From NCBI GenBank assembly GCA_963665265.2, contig OY762224.2, positions 2,914,001 to 2,978,000 of the forward strand: a stretch of DNA of 64,000 nt, given 5' to 3'. This DNA comes from CAXXHQ01 sp963665265 (GTDB lineage: Bacteria; Planctomycetota; Planctomycetia; Pirellulales; Thermoguttaceae). The notes below the pieces were generated by a model. That model was given only the letters and a program-made list of their open reading frames with translations. It made no database searches and was not told where the DNA came from. Below are positions 18,335 through 27,508 of the stretch, piece after piece. Within the stretch, counting starts at the first letter, position 1; each line of letters starts with the position of its first letter. The position numbers and the translations under genes are program-made.

Positions 18335-18788
18335 CCGGCGTTTGCCATGATCGATATGCTCTGATGCGAAGAGTTAATTCTCAATATTTCTTTGCCGCTT
18401 CTTTCGTAAATAGGTCGGGGCCTTTGCGGGGAAGAACGATCCGGTTGCGTACATGTCCTGTACGAGGCGGATTCTCCGGTATTGGCGTGACTTAAAGCGA
18501 ATCGCACGTTCCTCCTCTCTTTGCTTCTCTTCTCGACTGCATTACGGAGCATCGCCCGTTTTATCAAGGTGAGCTTCGTAAATAGTGCGGCGCCTTGCCG
18601 CTGCTTTTCATGCTTGTTCAAACCTAAAATAACTTCTTTTCGGAGAAGTCGAGGCAATGAACGATTCCGCTTTCTTTCATGACGATAGACAAACGCTTTG
18701 AGGCTATTTTTGTCCTAGAGTTCAAGCGGTTGGGTGTAGAAATCTCTCGACCATAGTTTGAAGCCGCGGATTAACGCATTGGTGAAAC
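18335..18788. other. Gene-free region with an imperfect direct repeat
   Basis: About 450 bases before the hybrid kinase gene. The only structure seen is a 22-base imperfect direct repeat starting TTCGTAAATAG at 18403 and again at 18575, with 19 of 22 positions identical. No promoter or convincing ORF was found. Confidence 0.45.
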
Positions 18789-21700
18789 ATGAACGAACAA
18801 ACAGAGGGCGGAAAGAATCTTGTTCTTTCCTCCTCTATTAAAAATGGAGAGGGCTTTTCTCGCCAGAGTATTTGGCGGGCGAGCGCTATTTTGCTGATCG
18901 GTTTGATCGGCACCGGGGCGGCGGCTTACTACTTTCATTTGAGCGCGCATTCGGATGCGAAGCGGAAGTTCATATTTGCCGCCGATGAAATCAGCCGCAA
19001 GTTATTGGAACGTTTAAACGTTCAAGAGCAGGCGTTGCGTAGCGAGGCGGCGTTTTATGAGAGTTCAGACGACGTCACTCGAGCGGAATGGCGAAGATTT
19101 ACCGAGCGACAGCAGGTCGAACAAAAGCTTCCCGGGGTTCAAGGTTTTGGCTTCGTTATGCTGATCGCCCCCCAGGATTTGAAGCGGCATATCGAAAAAA
19201 TCCGGGGAGAAGGCTTTTCTGATTACAATGTTTGGCCGGAAGGAGTACGTGAGACGTATACCTCGGTCGTTTATCTCGAACCTTTTACGGATCTCAACCG
19301 CCGCTCCTTCGGATACGACATGTTTTCCGAGCCGGTGCGTCGCGAAGCGATGGAAAAGGCGAGGGATAAGGACTCCACCGCACTTTCGGGCAAGGTCGTT
19401 TTGCAACAGGAGGCGAATAGGGACGTTCAGGTCGGCGTCTTGATGTATGTACCGGCGTACCGACGAGGGCTGCCTATTGAAACCGTCGCTCAGCGGCGAG
19501 AGGCCATTCTGGGCTGGGTTTTTTGTCCGTATCACATGAACGATCTTATGCACGGAATTCTCGGCAGTTGGGAAATGGAGAGCGGCAAGAGCGTTCGGCT
19601 GGAGGTTTTTGACGGTGAACAAGATTCCGCCAAGAGCTTGCTCTACGACAGTCAACTAGCGGAAGAGCCTAGTCTGGCGACGGCGCCGGAGTTGGTTTTG
19701 CAGTCTGCGGTTAACTTAGCCAACCGTCGTTGGACATTGCGTTTCGGTCAGGGCGCCGAGGCGACCGATCACCGCATTATTTGGCTAACGTCGTTTGGAG
19801 GATTGAGCATAAGTCTCTTGCTGTTCGGGCTGAGTTTATCCTTTTGGAATACGCGATTCAAAGCCTTGCAGATTGCCGCGAAGTTGACGGAGGAGTATAA
19901 GCTTGTGGCGATGGAGCTTACCGAGAAAACGGCGGCGCTTACTGAAAAGGAAGACGAAATACGCCTTTTGCTCGACTCGACGGCTGAAGCGATCTACGGT
20001 CTCGACATGAACGGCAATTGCACGTTTTGCAATAACGCCTGTTTGCAAATGCTTGGATACGTGAGTCCCTCCGAGTTGCTCGGAAAGAATATGCATTGGC
20101 AAATTCACTCAAAGCGTTCGGACGGAACGCCGTTCCCCATAGAAGAGTGCCATATTTTTAGGGCGTTCCAAAAAGGGGAGGGATCGCATGTGGACGATGA
20201 GGTTCTCTGGCGCTCGGACGGCACGTCCTTCTCGGTCGAATATTGGTCGTATCCCCAACGCCGCAACGGCTTGCTCGTAGGAGCGGTGGTGACGTTTATC
20301 GATATCACGGAGCGGAAGAGAGGAGAGGCGGCTTTGCAGGAGAAAACGGTCCTTTTGTCGGGACTGTTGGCGTCGATTCCCGATATGGTCTTTTTCAAAG
20401 ACCACGACGGAAAATATCTGGGATGCAATCCGCATTTTTGTCGATTAGTCAATCGAAATTCGAATAGCGTCGTGGGCATGACCGACTACGACATGTTCCC
20501 TAAAGAGGCCGCTGATTTCTTTCGCAGTCAAGACCGCATTATGATGGAGCTTGGCGAGCCGCGTCGCAATGAAGAGTGTCTTGAATTTCCGGACGGCTCA
20601 TGCATCCCATACGACATGTATAAGGCTCCTCTGAAAAACTTGGAGGGAGAGGTAATCGGTTTGCTCGGCGTAGGTCGGGATATCACCGAACGCAAGAGAA
20701 TTGAGGAGCAACTCAAATCGAGCGAGGAGAATTTCCGCAGCTTTTTCCAGTCGGTCGACGACATGATCGTGGTCGCATCGACGGACGGACGCATTCTTTT
20801 CACGAACGAAGAGTGCCGGCTGAAGCTTGGTTACGACGAAGAAGCGTTGAAGGCAATGCATTGGGATGCATTTTATCCGCTGGAATGTCGCGACGAGGCG
20901 TCGAAGAGCTTTGCCGCCATGCTCAACGGCGAGCGAAGCGCTTGCCCTCTACCTTTGCAGACGAAGGACGGGGATCGGCTGCCTGCTGAATCTCGCGCGT
21001 GGTCGGGCAAGTGGAACGGCGCGAACTGCATTTTCGTCATTGCGAAGGATTTGTCGGTTCAGCAGGCGGCCTTAGAAATGTTCCAGAAATTGTTCGACGC
21101 AAACCCCGCGTTAATAACCGTCAGTTCGCGGCCTGATAGAAAGTTCGTAAACGTCAATAAAGCGTTTCTCGATCAGCTCGGCTATTCTCGCGAGGAAATT
21201 GTCGGCAAGACGATTGACGAAACGCGACTTTTCGAAGAGCCCACCGTAATGGAGAAAATCTCAGACGAGCTTAACGCCCAAGGTCGCGTCGCGGGAATGG
21301 AATTGAAAATGCTGGCGAAAAACGGCGAATTTTTGGACGGTCTATTTTCCGCCGAATTGCTGGAGAATCAAGGTCAGATAATGGTTTTGAGCGTGACGGT
21401 CAATCTTACAGCCCAGAAACGCGCCGAGGCGAATTTGCGCGATGCAAATCGTCGCCTCGAAGAGGCGACGGCTCACGCCAACGATTTGTCGTTGCGAGCT
21501 CAGGCCGCCACAAAGGCGAAAAGTTCATTCCTTGCCGTCATGAGCCACGAAATTCGAACTCCTCTCAACGCGATTATCGGAATGACCGGTTTGATGCTCG
21601 ATACTCAACTAAATGACGAACAACGCGATTATTCCGAGACGATTCGGGTTAGCGGCGAGGTTCTTTTGACTCTCATCAACGATATTCTCGATTTTTCTAA

Positions 21701-22667
21701 AATAGAAGCTGAACGAATGGAATTGGATAAACATCCGTTCGACGTGACGCGCTGTCTGGACGAGTCGCTGGATTTGATAAGTTCGAGCGCGAAGAAAAAA
21801 GGGATCAAATTAAGTCGACGCATATTAGATGAAACGCCCGCTTGGATTATCGGCGACCTTGCGAGATTGCGTCAGATAATCGTCAATTTGTTGAGCAACG
21901 CGGTCAAGTTCACGGAAAAGGGGGAAGTATCGCTCTCGATGCGGGGGACTCGACTCGACGACGGCCAATATGAACTTCATTTTACGGTTCGAGACTCGGG
22001 GTTGGGGATTCCCGCCGATCGTCAAGACCGTCTCTTTTTGTCTTTCAGTCAGGTTCACGACGCCAATAATCGACGATTCGGCGGAACGGGCTTAGGTTTG
22101 GCCATCAGCCGCCGACTTTGCGAAATGATGGGCGGACGGATGTGGGTTGAAAGCTCGGGCGTTCCCGGCGAAGGGGCGGCTTTCCATTTCACCGTGCATG
22201 CGGCGCAAACCGAACCTTTAATATCGGAGGAATCGTCGACGGCGAAGGCGGCAAGACCTAAAAGCCCGGGAGAACTCGAACAGCAAAGCTCGTTACGCAT
22301 TCTTTTGGCCGAAGACAATCCTATCAATCAGAAAGTAGCCTTAAAACTGCTGCTCAATCTCGGCCATCGGGCGGACGCCGTCGCCAACGGACTTGAAGTT
22401 CTGCAATCGTTGCGGAAGATTCCCTACGACGTCATCTTGATGGATTGCCAGATGCCGGAGATGGACGGTTACGAAGCGACGAGGCAAATCCGTATGAACG
22501 AAAAGGAAAGCGGGCGAGCGCCGATTCACATCATCGCCATGACCGCCCACGCCATGCAAGGCGACCGGGAAGAGTGTTTAAGGGCGGGAATGGACGACTA
22601 TCTATGCAAGCCTGTGCGGCCGAAGGAGCTAGAACGGGTTCTAAACGCGGTTCTGGTCGCTCAATAA
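18789..22667 (+). CDS. CHASE-PAS hybrid sensor histidine kinase
   Basis: 1292 residues. Transmembrane helix 1 is near residues 33-52. A CHASE-type periplasmic sensor follows (about 75-300; QGFGFVMLI, YNVWPEG, VVYLEPF), then helix 2 near 329-352 and four PAS domains between about 390 and 890, several ending in the PAC pattern DITERKR. HisKA has H920 (SHEIRTPLN). The HATPase shows the N box NLLSNAVKF, GLGIP and GGTGLGLAISRRL. The C-terminal receiver has phospho-acceptor D1219 (ILMDCQMPEMDG) and KPV. The kinase thus passes phosphate from H920 to D1219 and needs a separate Hpt or output partner, not seen nearby. CHASE domains sense small extracellular ligands; this ligand is unknown. Confidence 0.93.
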   Translation: MNEQTEGGKNLVLSSSIKNGEGFSRQSIWRASAILLIGLIGTGAAAYYFHLSAHSDAKRKFIFAADEISRKLLERLNVQEQALRSEAAFYESSDDVTRAEWRRFTERQQVEQKLPGVQGFGFVMLIAPQDLKRHIEKIRGEGFSDYNVWPEGVRETYTSVVYLEPFTDLNRRSFGYDMFSEPVRREAMEKARDKDSTALSGKVVLQQEANRDVQVGVLMYVPAYRRGLPIETVAQRREAILGWVFCPYHMNDLMHGILGSWEMESGKSVRLEVFDGEQDSAKSLLYDSQLAEEPSLATAPELVLQSAVNLANRRWTLRFGQGAEATDHRIIWLTSFGGLSISLLLFGLSLSFWNTRFKALQIAAKLTEEYKLVAMELTEKTAALTEKEDEIRLLLDSTAEAIYGLDMNGNCTFCNNACLQMLGYVSPSELLGKNMHWQIHSKRSDGTPFPIEECHIFRAFQKGEGSHVDDEVLWRSDGTSFSVEYWSYPQRRNGLLVGAVVTFIDITERKRGEAALQEKTVLLSGLLASIPDMVFFKDHDGKYLGCNPHFCRLVNRNSNSVVGMTDYDMFPKEAADFFRSQDRIMMELGEPRRNEECLEFPDGSCIPYDMYKAPLKNLEGEVIGLLGVGRDITERKRIEEQLKSSEENFRSFFQSVDDMIVVASTDGRILFTNEECRLKLGYDEEALKAMHWDAFYPLECRDEASKSFAAMLNGERSACPLPLQTKDGDRLPAESRAWSGKWNGANCIFVIAKDLSVQQAALEMFQKLFDANPALITVSSRPDRKFVNVNKAFLDQLGYSREEIVGKTIDETRLFEEPTVMEKISDELNAQGRVAGMELKMLAKNGEFLDGLFSAELLENQGQIMVLSVTVNLTAQKRAEANLRDANRRLEEATAHANDLSLRAQAATKAKSSFLAVMSHEIRTPLNAIIGMTGLMLDTQLNDEQRDYSETIRVSGEVLLTLINDILDFSKIEAERMELDKHPFDVTRCLDESLDLISSSAKKKGIKLSRRILDETPAWIIGDLARLRQIIVNLLSNAVKFTEKGEVSLSMRGTRLDDGQYELHFTVRDSGLGIPADRQDRLFLSFSQVHDANNRRFGGTGLGLAISRRLCEMMGGRMWVESSGVPGEGAAFHFTVHAAQTEPLISEESSTAKAARPKSPGELEQQSSLRILLAEDNPINQKVALKLLLNLGHRADAVANGLEVLQSLRKIPYDVILMDCQMPEMDGYEATRQIRMNEKESGRAPIHIIAMTAHAMQGDREECLRAGMDDYLCKPVRPKELERVLNAVLVAQ

Positions 22668-22704
22668 GGCGGCGAGGCGGAGCTTCCGCCTCGAAACCTT
22701 ATTG
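22662..22704. terminator. Shared palindromic terminator between the convergent kinase and fliG genes
   Basis: A two-part inverted repeat: outer arms CAATAAGG / CCTTATTG (22662-22669, 22697-22704) and inner arms CGAGGCGGA / TCCGCCTCG (22673-22681, 22685-22693). Both stop codons (TAA of the kinase and TAA of fliG) lie in the outer arms. There is no T-run beyond the stem. Confidence 0.6.
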
Positions 22705-23697
22705 AATGAATTGCTCTTCTTCCTCGTCGGAGTGCGTCGTGATTTCGCCGGCGTCTTCGAGGCGACGAACGATATCGACGATCTGCTGTTGCGTCTGTTC
22801 GACGTTTGAGAGTCGTACCGGGCCGAGGTATTCCATCTCTTCGCGGAGCATGTCGGCGGCGCGTTTCGACATATTCTTGAGAATCTTGTCGCGAAGCTCT
22901 TCGCTTGCGCCTTTGAGGGCCATCGCCCATTGAGAGCTTTCCACGTTCTTGAGCAAGTTTTGGATGTCGCGGTCGGTTAGCTTGTTAATGTCGTCGAAGA
23001 CGAACATTAAGCGGCGGATTTCGTCGACGAGCTCCGGATCCTCTTGCGCCAAATTTTCGAGCAAGCTGCGCTCCGTCGCTCGATCGATCACGTTGAGAAT
23101 TTCGGCGACGCTGGAGACGCCGCCCGCGTTTTCGTATTGTTGGCTCATCACGCTCGACATACGGTTTTCCAACCCGCGTTCGACTTCCTTGATGATTTCG
23201 GGGCTGGTTTGGCCCATCGTCGCCACGCGGCGAATAACGGCGAGTTGTCGTTCGGCGGGAAGACCGCTGATAATATCGGCCGCCTGCTGCGGCGTGAGGT
23301 GCGAAAGGATAAGCGCAATCGTCTGCGGATGTTCGTCGATGATGAAGGTGAGTAAGTTTTGGCTATCGACCTTTTGTAAAAAGCCGAAGGGAAGGGCTTC
23401 GATCGATTGGCGAACGCTGTCGAGCGTGGCGCCGGCGCCTTTGCCGAGGGCTTGTTCGACGAGTCGCTTGGCGACTTCCAAACCGCCCGCGCGACCGGAT
23501 AGAACGTTCGGATTCGCGTTGCCGAACTCCTGAATGACTTGTTCTTGCTCTTCGCCGCTAATGCCCGACATCTTGGCGATTTCGATGGAGACCGCTTCGA
23601 CTTGTTTCGGTTCGAGCTTCGCCATGAGCTGCGCCGCCACATCGTCGGGCAAGCTCATAAGTAAAATCGCGGCTTTACGGAGGTCGGGAGAGGGCAT
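22699..23697 (-). CDS. fliG: Flagellar motor switch protein FliG
   Basis: 332 residues, normal length. It starts DLRKAAILLMSLPDDVAAQLMAKL (FliG N domain). The middle domain has EHPQTIALILSHL, the FliM-binding EHPQ motif. The C-terminal domain shows VFDDINKLTDRDIQNLL and the charged torque helix SKRAADMLREEMEYLGPVRLSNVE, which faces the stator. Known role: the rotor component that converts ion flow into rotation and reverses direction through FliM/CheY. No other flagellar structural gene is in the window, but a CheX-like phosphatase lies just upstream on the same strand. Confidence 0.95.
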   Translation of the reverse strand: MPSPDLRKAAILLMSLPDDVAAQLMAKLEPKQVEAVSIEIAKMSGISGEEQEQVIQEFGNANPNVLSGRAGGLEVAKRLVEQALGKGAGATLDSVRQSIEALPFGFLQKVDSQNLLTFIIDEHPQTIALILSHLTPQQAADIISGLPAERQLAVIRRVATMGQTSPEIIKEVERGLENRMSSVMSQQYENAGGVSSVAEILNVIDRATERSLLENLAQEDPELVDEIRRLMFVFDDINKLTDRDIQNLLKNVESSQWAMALKGASEELRDKILKNMSKRAADMLREEMEYLGPVRLSNVEQTQQQIVDIVRRLEDAGEITTHSDEEEEQFIQ

Positions 23698-23890
23698 TTT
23701 GCTTATGTCACCATTGAAATCCGCGTCTTGCCGCGATCGCCTTCAAAAAGGCGTATTTTGGCGAAAACTATGAAGTCGTGCCCTGTATCGTCCAGAATGC
23801 CGGCGGAACTTTACCGAATCCGCGTTATCGTTAAAGATTATCGCGATTGGCGGGGGCTTGGGCTAGTGCGGATATCTGCGTGGCTGTCGA

Positions 23891-24367
23891 TTAGGTGGAG
23901 ACAGGCTCGCGGATGGGGGAAAGGCCGACTTCCAGGGCTAATCCCCCCCATTGCGTCGAGAAAGGAACGCATATCGGCGAAACGTCGGACGGGAAGCGAA
24001 CTTCGTGGTCGGTGCCGGTGATCACGTTCGGCAAGCTAACCATCATTTGATATTCTTCCAGCTCGGCTTTGGCCGCTCCGGCCACCATATTCGTCAATTC
24101 GCCGACCGCGTCGATCACGTCGTCGTTGATTTCGGTGCATTCACACATCAACATGGTCGAGGCGGCTTGGATTGCCACTTCTTTGGAAAGACTAAGAACG
24201 ACCGTTCCGACCGCTTTTCCCGAGAGACCGATAATCCCGCTGATTTCAAACTTCGGCGAGGAGTTGTCTTTAAGCGTAATGGCGCCTCGATGCGCCTCGC
24301 AGTTCAGCATTGTCTGAAATGCGTTCGTCACTGACGCGATAAACGGATTGATGTATTCGACGCGCAT
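23891..24367 (-). CDS. cheX: CheX-type CheY-P phosphatase
   Basis: 158 residues, with the single CheX/CheC-type fold. The catalytic Glu and Asn, spaced ExxN, are E90 and N93 in VGELTNMVAGAAKAELE. An AAGGA Shine-Dalgarno about 8 bases upstream supports the start. Known role: dephosphorylates CheY-P to end a chemotactic signal at the motor. It lies 193 bases upstream of fliG on the same strand, which fits a chemotaxis-motility role. The gene symbol is by family; a CheC-like paralogue is the main alternative. Confidence 0.8.
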   Translation of the reverse strand: MRVEYINPFIASVTNAFQTMLNCEAHRGAITLKDNSSPKFEISGIIGLSGKAVGTVVLSLSKEVAIQAASTMLMCECTEINDDVIDAVGELTNMVAGAAKAELEEYQMMVSLPNVITGTDHEVRFPSDVSPICVPFSTQWGGLALEVGLSPIREPVST

Positions 24368-24731
24368 ATCGCTAATCCTTACCTCGACGAAGCAGCATCT
24401 CTCATGCTTGGTTGATGCGAGGAGTCGCTTGGATTGCTTGGAGTTCCGTAAAAAAACGGCAAGCGAGCAAGGCCCCGCGCCAAGTTGTAATTCTATGGAA
24501 GTTTAGGTTGTTTCTTACGTTGAGCAAATAGAAGAAATGCACTTCGTGTAAACGCTTCTGTCTGGAATAAGACTGATTTCGATCGTGCGGATTATTCCGA
24601 TTATTTTGGCCGGAAATCCTTTATAGATGCGGTAAGACACGCTGACTGTATGGCCCAGAATGGGGGCAGCAAGCGCCATGGCCTCAAAATTAGAGGCCGA
24701 GGGCTGTTGATTCGCTCCTCATCGGCGCTCT
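24368..24731. other. Intergenic region between rlmI and cheX
   Basis: About 360 bases. No ORF with convincing features and no promoter was recognised. The rlmI terminator-like hairpin lies at its left boundary. Confidence 0.4.
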
Positions 24732-24740
24732 TTAGAGCGC
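24725..24740 (-). terminator. Hairpin spanning the rlmI stop codon
   Basis: GCGCTC-TTTA-GAGCGC, with the rlmI stop inside the TTTA loop. It lacks a T-run, so termination is only possible. Confidence 0.3.
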
Positions 24741-25925
24741 TCGGCAGATAACGCATTTCAGATATTCGCCGTCGAGACAGGATGTGAGGGTGGGATGGTC
24801 CGGCGAGGCTCCGCGTTGCTCCAAAATTTGAATTTCTCGATGCGTATGTTGGGCGACTCCTACGAGCATGTCGAGAAAATCTTCCCGCGTCACTCGGCCG
24901 GAGCAACTGCACGTCACAAGAATTCCGCCCGGTTCAAGCACGTTTAACGCCAAGCGATTCAGCCAGTGATAGGCTCGCATCGCGTCGTTCAGCGTTTTGC
25001 GGCTTTGCGCGAACTTTGGAGGATCGAGAATGATTCCGTCGAACCGCCGGCCTTCCGACGCGAATTGCTCCAGAGTCTCGAAACCTTCGCCGACTTGAAA
25101 ACGCGCGTTCGACGCGCCGTTGCGCTGCGCGTTTTCTTCGGCCTGCGCGATCGCTTTTTTACTCGAGTCGACGCCCAGGACTTCCTTGGCGCCGCCCAAC
25201 GCGGCGGCTAGCGCGAATCCGCCGTTAAAGCAGAACATGTCCAAAACGTTTCGGCCTCGCGTGTAACCGGCCGCCGCTTTGCGATTCTCTCGTTGATCGA
25301 GGTAATAGCCCGTCTTTTGTCCCGTCGAAACGTCGGCCGTGAACCGCAATCCGCCGTCGAGGAACTCGACGGGCGTTTCGGGCGTTTGTCCCGCTCGCAA
25401 TAATTCGAGCGAGTCGTCTTTGAGCGTTATTCCCTCGGCAATCGCGATTCCCTTCTCCGTTCGCACGACGACTCCCTTTGCCCCGGTCGTTTCGAGCAGT
25501 TGCGGCACGAGCCCCGAAAGCCTTTTTTCCATCGCCAAGGCGGTAACTTGCACGACGAGACAATCGGCGTAGCGATCGACGATCAGGCCGCTCAAGCCGT
25601 CCCCTTCGCTAAACACGAGTCGGGCGGCGCCGTTCGGATCGTCATAGCCAAGCTCTTTACGAAACTGGACTGCCCGACGCAATCTTGAAGCGAAAAATTG
25701 GTCATCCAACCGTTCCGCTTCGATCCACGAATAGAGTCTCATGCGAATATGGCTGTTCGCATTGTACAAACCGCGAGCGATGAACTTGCCTTTGTCCGAA
25801 AAAAGTTCAGCCTCGTCGCCGTTTTCAATCTTGCCTTCGATGCGTTCGACGGCCGAGGCCAAAACCCACGGATGGCGAGCGTAGAAAGGCTGGGCTTTGC
25901 GCGGCTTCAATATAATTCGTGCCAA
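24732..25925 (-). CDS. rlmI: Class I SAM-dependent rRNA methyltransferase, RlmI type
   Basis: 397 residues from a TTG at 25925 (reading MARIILKPRKAQPFYARHPWV). A GAGG Shine-Dalgarno seven bases upstream favours it, and family proteins start at this PUA-domain strand; the longer frame adds 56 atypical residues. An N-terminal PUA domain (1-80) is followed by a Rossmann methyltransferase with VLDMFCFNGGFALAAA (SAM binding), GVDSSKKAI, and DPPKFAQS. The cysteine motif VTCSCSG is typical of m5C enzymes. Known role of RlmI: m5C1962 in 23S rRNA. Exact target is inferred from the family. Confidence 0.88.
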   Translation of the reverse strand: MARIILKPRKAQPFYARHPWVLASAVERIEGKIENGDEAELFSDKGKFIARGLYNANSHIRMRLYSWIEAERLDDQFFASRLRRAVQFRKELGYDDPNGAARLVFSEGDGLSGLIVDRYADCLVVQVTALAMEKRLSGLVPQLLETTGAKGVVVRTEKGIAIAEGITLKDDSLELLRAGQTPETPVEFLDGGLRFTADVSTGQKTGYYLDQRENRKAAAGYTRGRNVLDMFCFNGGFALAAALGGAKEVLGVDSSKKAIAQAEENAQRNGASNARFQVGEGFETLEQFASEGRRFDGIILDPPKFAQSRKTLNDAMRAYHWLNRLALNVLEPGGILVTCSCSGRVTREDFLDMLVGVAQHTHREIQILEQRGASPDHPTLTSCLDGEYLKCVICRAL

Positions 25926-26111
25926 AATGGAACCTCGATGACGATTTTTTCTCGGCGCTTCGGGGGGAAGGTAAGATTTACCGATGAACCTTTTATTATC
26001 CTTTCGTTTCCTCTTGATGTCAAAGCGTCCATCGCCCACAATAGGATATGACGTCGGCGGGCCAAATTCGTCGAACCGACGTTCCCGCCTCAAAAAAACA
26101 GTGGTTTATCC

Positions 26112-27416
26112 ATGATCTCCGATAGGGAGCCTCCCTCACGTTCTGATCCTTACGCCGCCTGGCGCCACGCCGACTTTCGCAATTACTCGGCAAGTTGGTT
26201 CTTGGTCATTTTCGCAAAAATGATCGAAACCGTCGCGGTAGGCGTCCACATCTACGATCAATCCGGCGATCCGCTTTCCATTGGCTTGGTCGGTTTGTTT
26301 CAAGCTATTCCGGTTATTATTTTGGCCATTGCCGGCGGGCAAATCGCCGATCGCTACGATCGTCGAAACATTATCATTTGTACGATCGGCATCGGCGCGA
26401 TTTCCGGCACCGCCCTCCTGGCGAACGCGATTTTCCAAGGCCCAATTTGGTGTATGTACATTGCGCTTGGAATTGGCTCCATCGCTCAAGCTATGGGCGG
26501 ACCGGCGCGTGCCGCGCTTCTAATCCAAGTGGTGCCTGAAGAGCAATTCACCAACGCCATGACTTGGCATAGCTCCGTATTTCAAATTGCCACGATGACC
26601 GGCCCTGTCGTCGGCGGCGCGATTCTTGGAACGCAAATGCGGGTCGTTGAAACTTTCGCCGCGGTTCTTGTCTGTCGCGTGGCCTCATTCTTTTTCGCCC
26701 TAATGATCCGGCATAAGCCGCGTCCCGAAGTGAAAGAGACGGTCACTTGGAATTCGCTTATGGCCGGAGTTCGTTTCGTTTGGAACACGAAGCTCGTGTT
26801 GGCGACGATTACGCTCGATCTCGTCGCCGTAATGTTCGGCGGAGTAACGTATATTCTTCCTGTATTTACAAAAGATATTTTGCACGTCGGACCGCTCGGA
26901 CTGGGATTATTGCGCACGGCCGAGGCCGTCGGAGCCGTGGGCATGGCCATGCTCATCGCTCATTTACCGCCAATGCGCAAAGCCGGATTCGCCATGTTGG
27001 CTGCCGTCGCAGGGTTTGGCTTCTTCACCGCCGTGTTCGGCGTTTCGACGTGGTTTGTGCTCTCAATGTTCGCGATGGTCTTAATCGGCGCATGCGATAA
27101 TATTAGCGTTCTCGTGAGACACACTCTCGTTCAGATGCTAACGCCCGACGAAATGCGAGGCCGCGTCTCGGCAGTAAACAACATCTTCATCGTCGCCTCG
27201 AACGACTTGGGCGGTTTTGAGTCCGGTTTGACCGCAAAGTATATGGGGCCCATGGGCTCCGCCTTGCTCGGCGGATTCGGCGCTATCGCCGCCGTCTTCT
27301 ATTGCGCATGGAAATGGCCGGAAGTCCTCTCGATCGGCGCGCTCAACGAAGTGAAGCAAGAAGAGGCCGCCGCCGTTCGCCTCGCCGCCGACGAGGAATC
27401 TTCCGAACGAGTCTAA
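26112..27416 (+). CDS. MFS transporter of the EntS-like (MFS_3) type
   Basis: 434 residues with about 12 predicted membrane helices. The loop 2-3 signature GGQIADRYDRRN and the 'NAMTWHSSVFQIATMTGPVVGGAILG' pattern region (helix 5) are those of the MFS_3 group, which includes the enterobactin exporter EntS. Known role of the group: proton-driven export of siderophores or drugs. No siderophore genes are adjacent. A 185-base divergent region separates it from rlmI. The final helix is followed by an acidic tail. Confidence 0.82.
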   Translation: MISDREPPSRSDPYAAWRHADFRNYSASWFLVIFAKMIETVAVGVHIYDQSGDPLSIGLVGLFQAIPVIILAIAGGQIADRYDRRNIIICTIGIGAISGTALLANAIFQGPIWCMYIALGIGSIAQAMGGPARAALLIQVVPEEQFTNAMTWHSSVFQIATMTGPVVGGAILGTQMRVVETFAAVLVCRVASFFFALMIRHKPRPEVKETVTWNSLMAGVRFVWNTKLVLATITLDLVAVMFGGVTYILPVFTKDILHVGPLGLGLLRTAEAVGAVGMAMLIAHLPPMRKAGFAMLAAVAGFGFFTAVFGVSTWFVLSMFAMVLIGACDNISVLVRHTLVQMLTPDEMRGRVSAVNNIFIVASNDLGGFESGLTAKYMGPMGSALLGGFGAIAAVFYCAWKWPEVLSIGALNEVKQEEAAAVRLAADEESSERV

Positions 27417-27508
27417 GCGGCACGGGACGCCTTGTTTTCAACGCCGGTTCCCGGATAATACAATCGAAGTCTATGATTCACGTTTCGTTTGATCGCGCCG
27501 AGGTTTAC

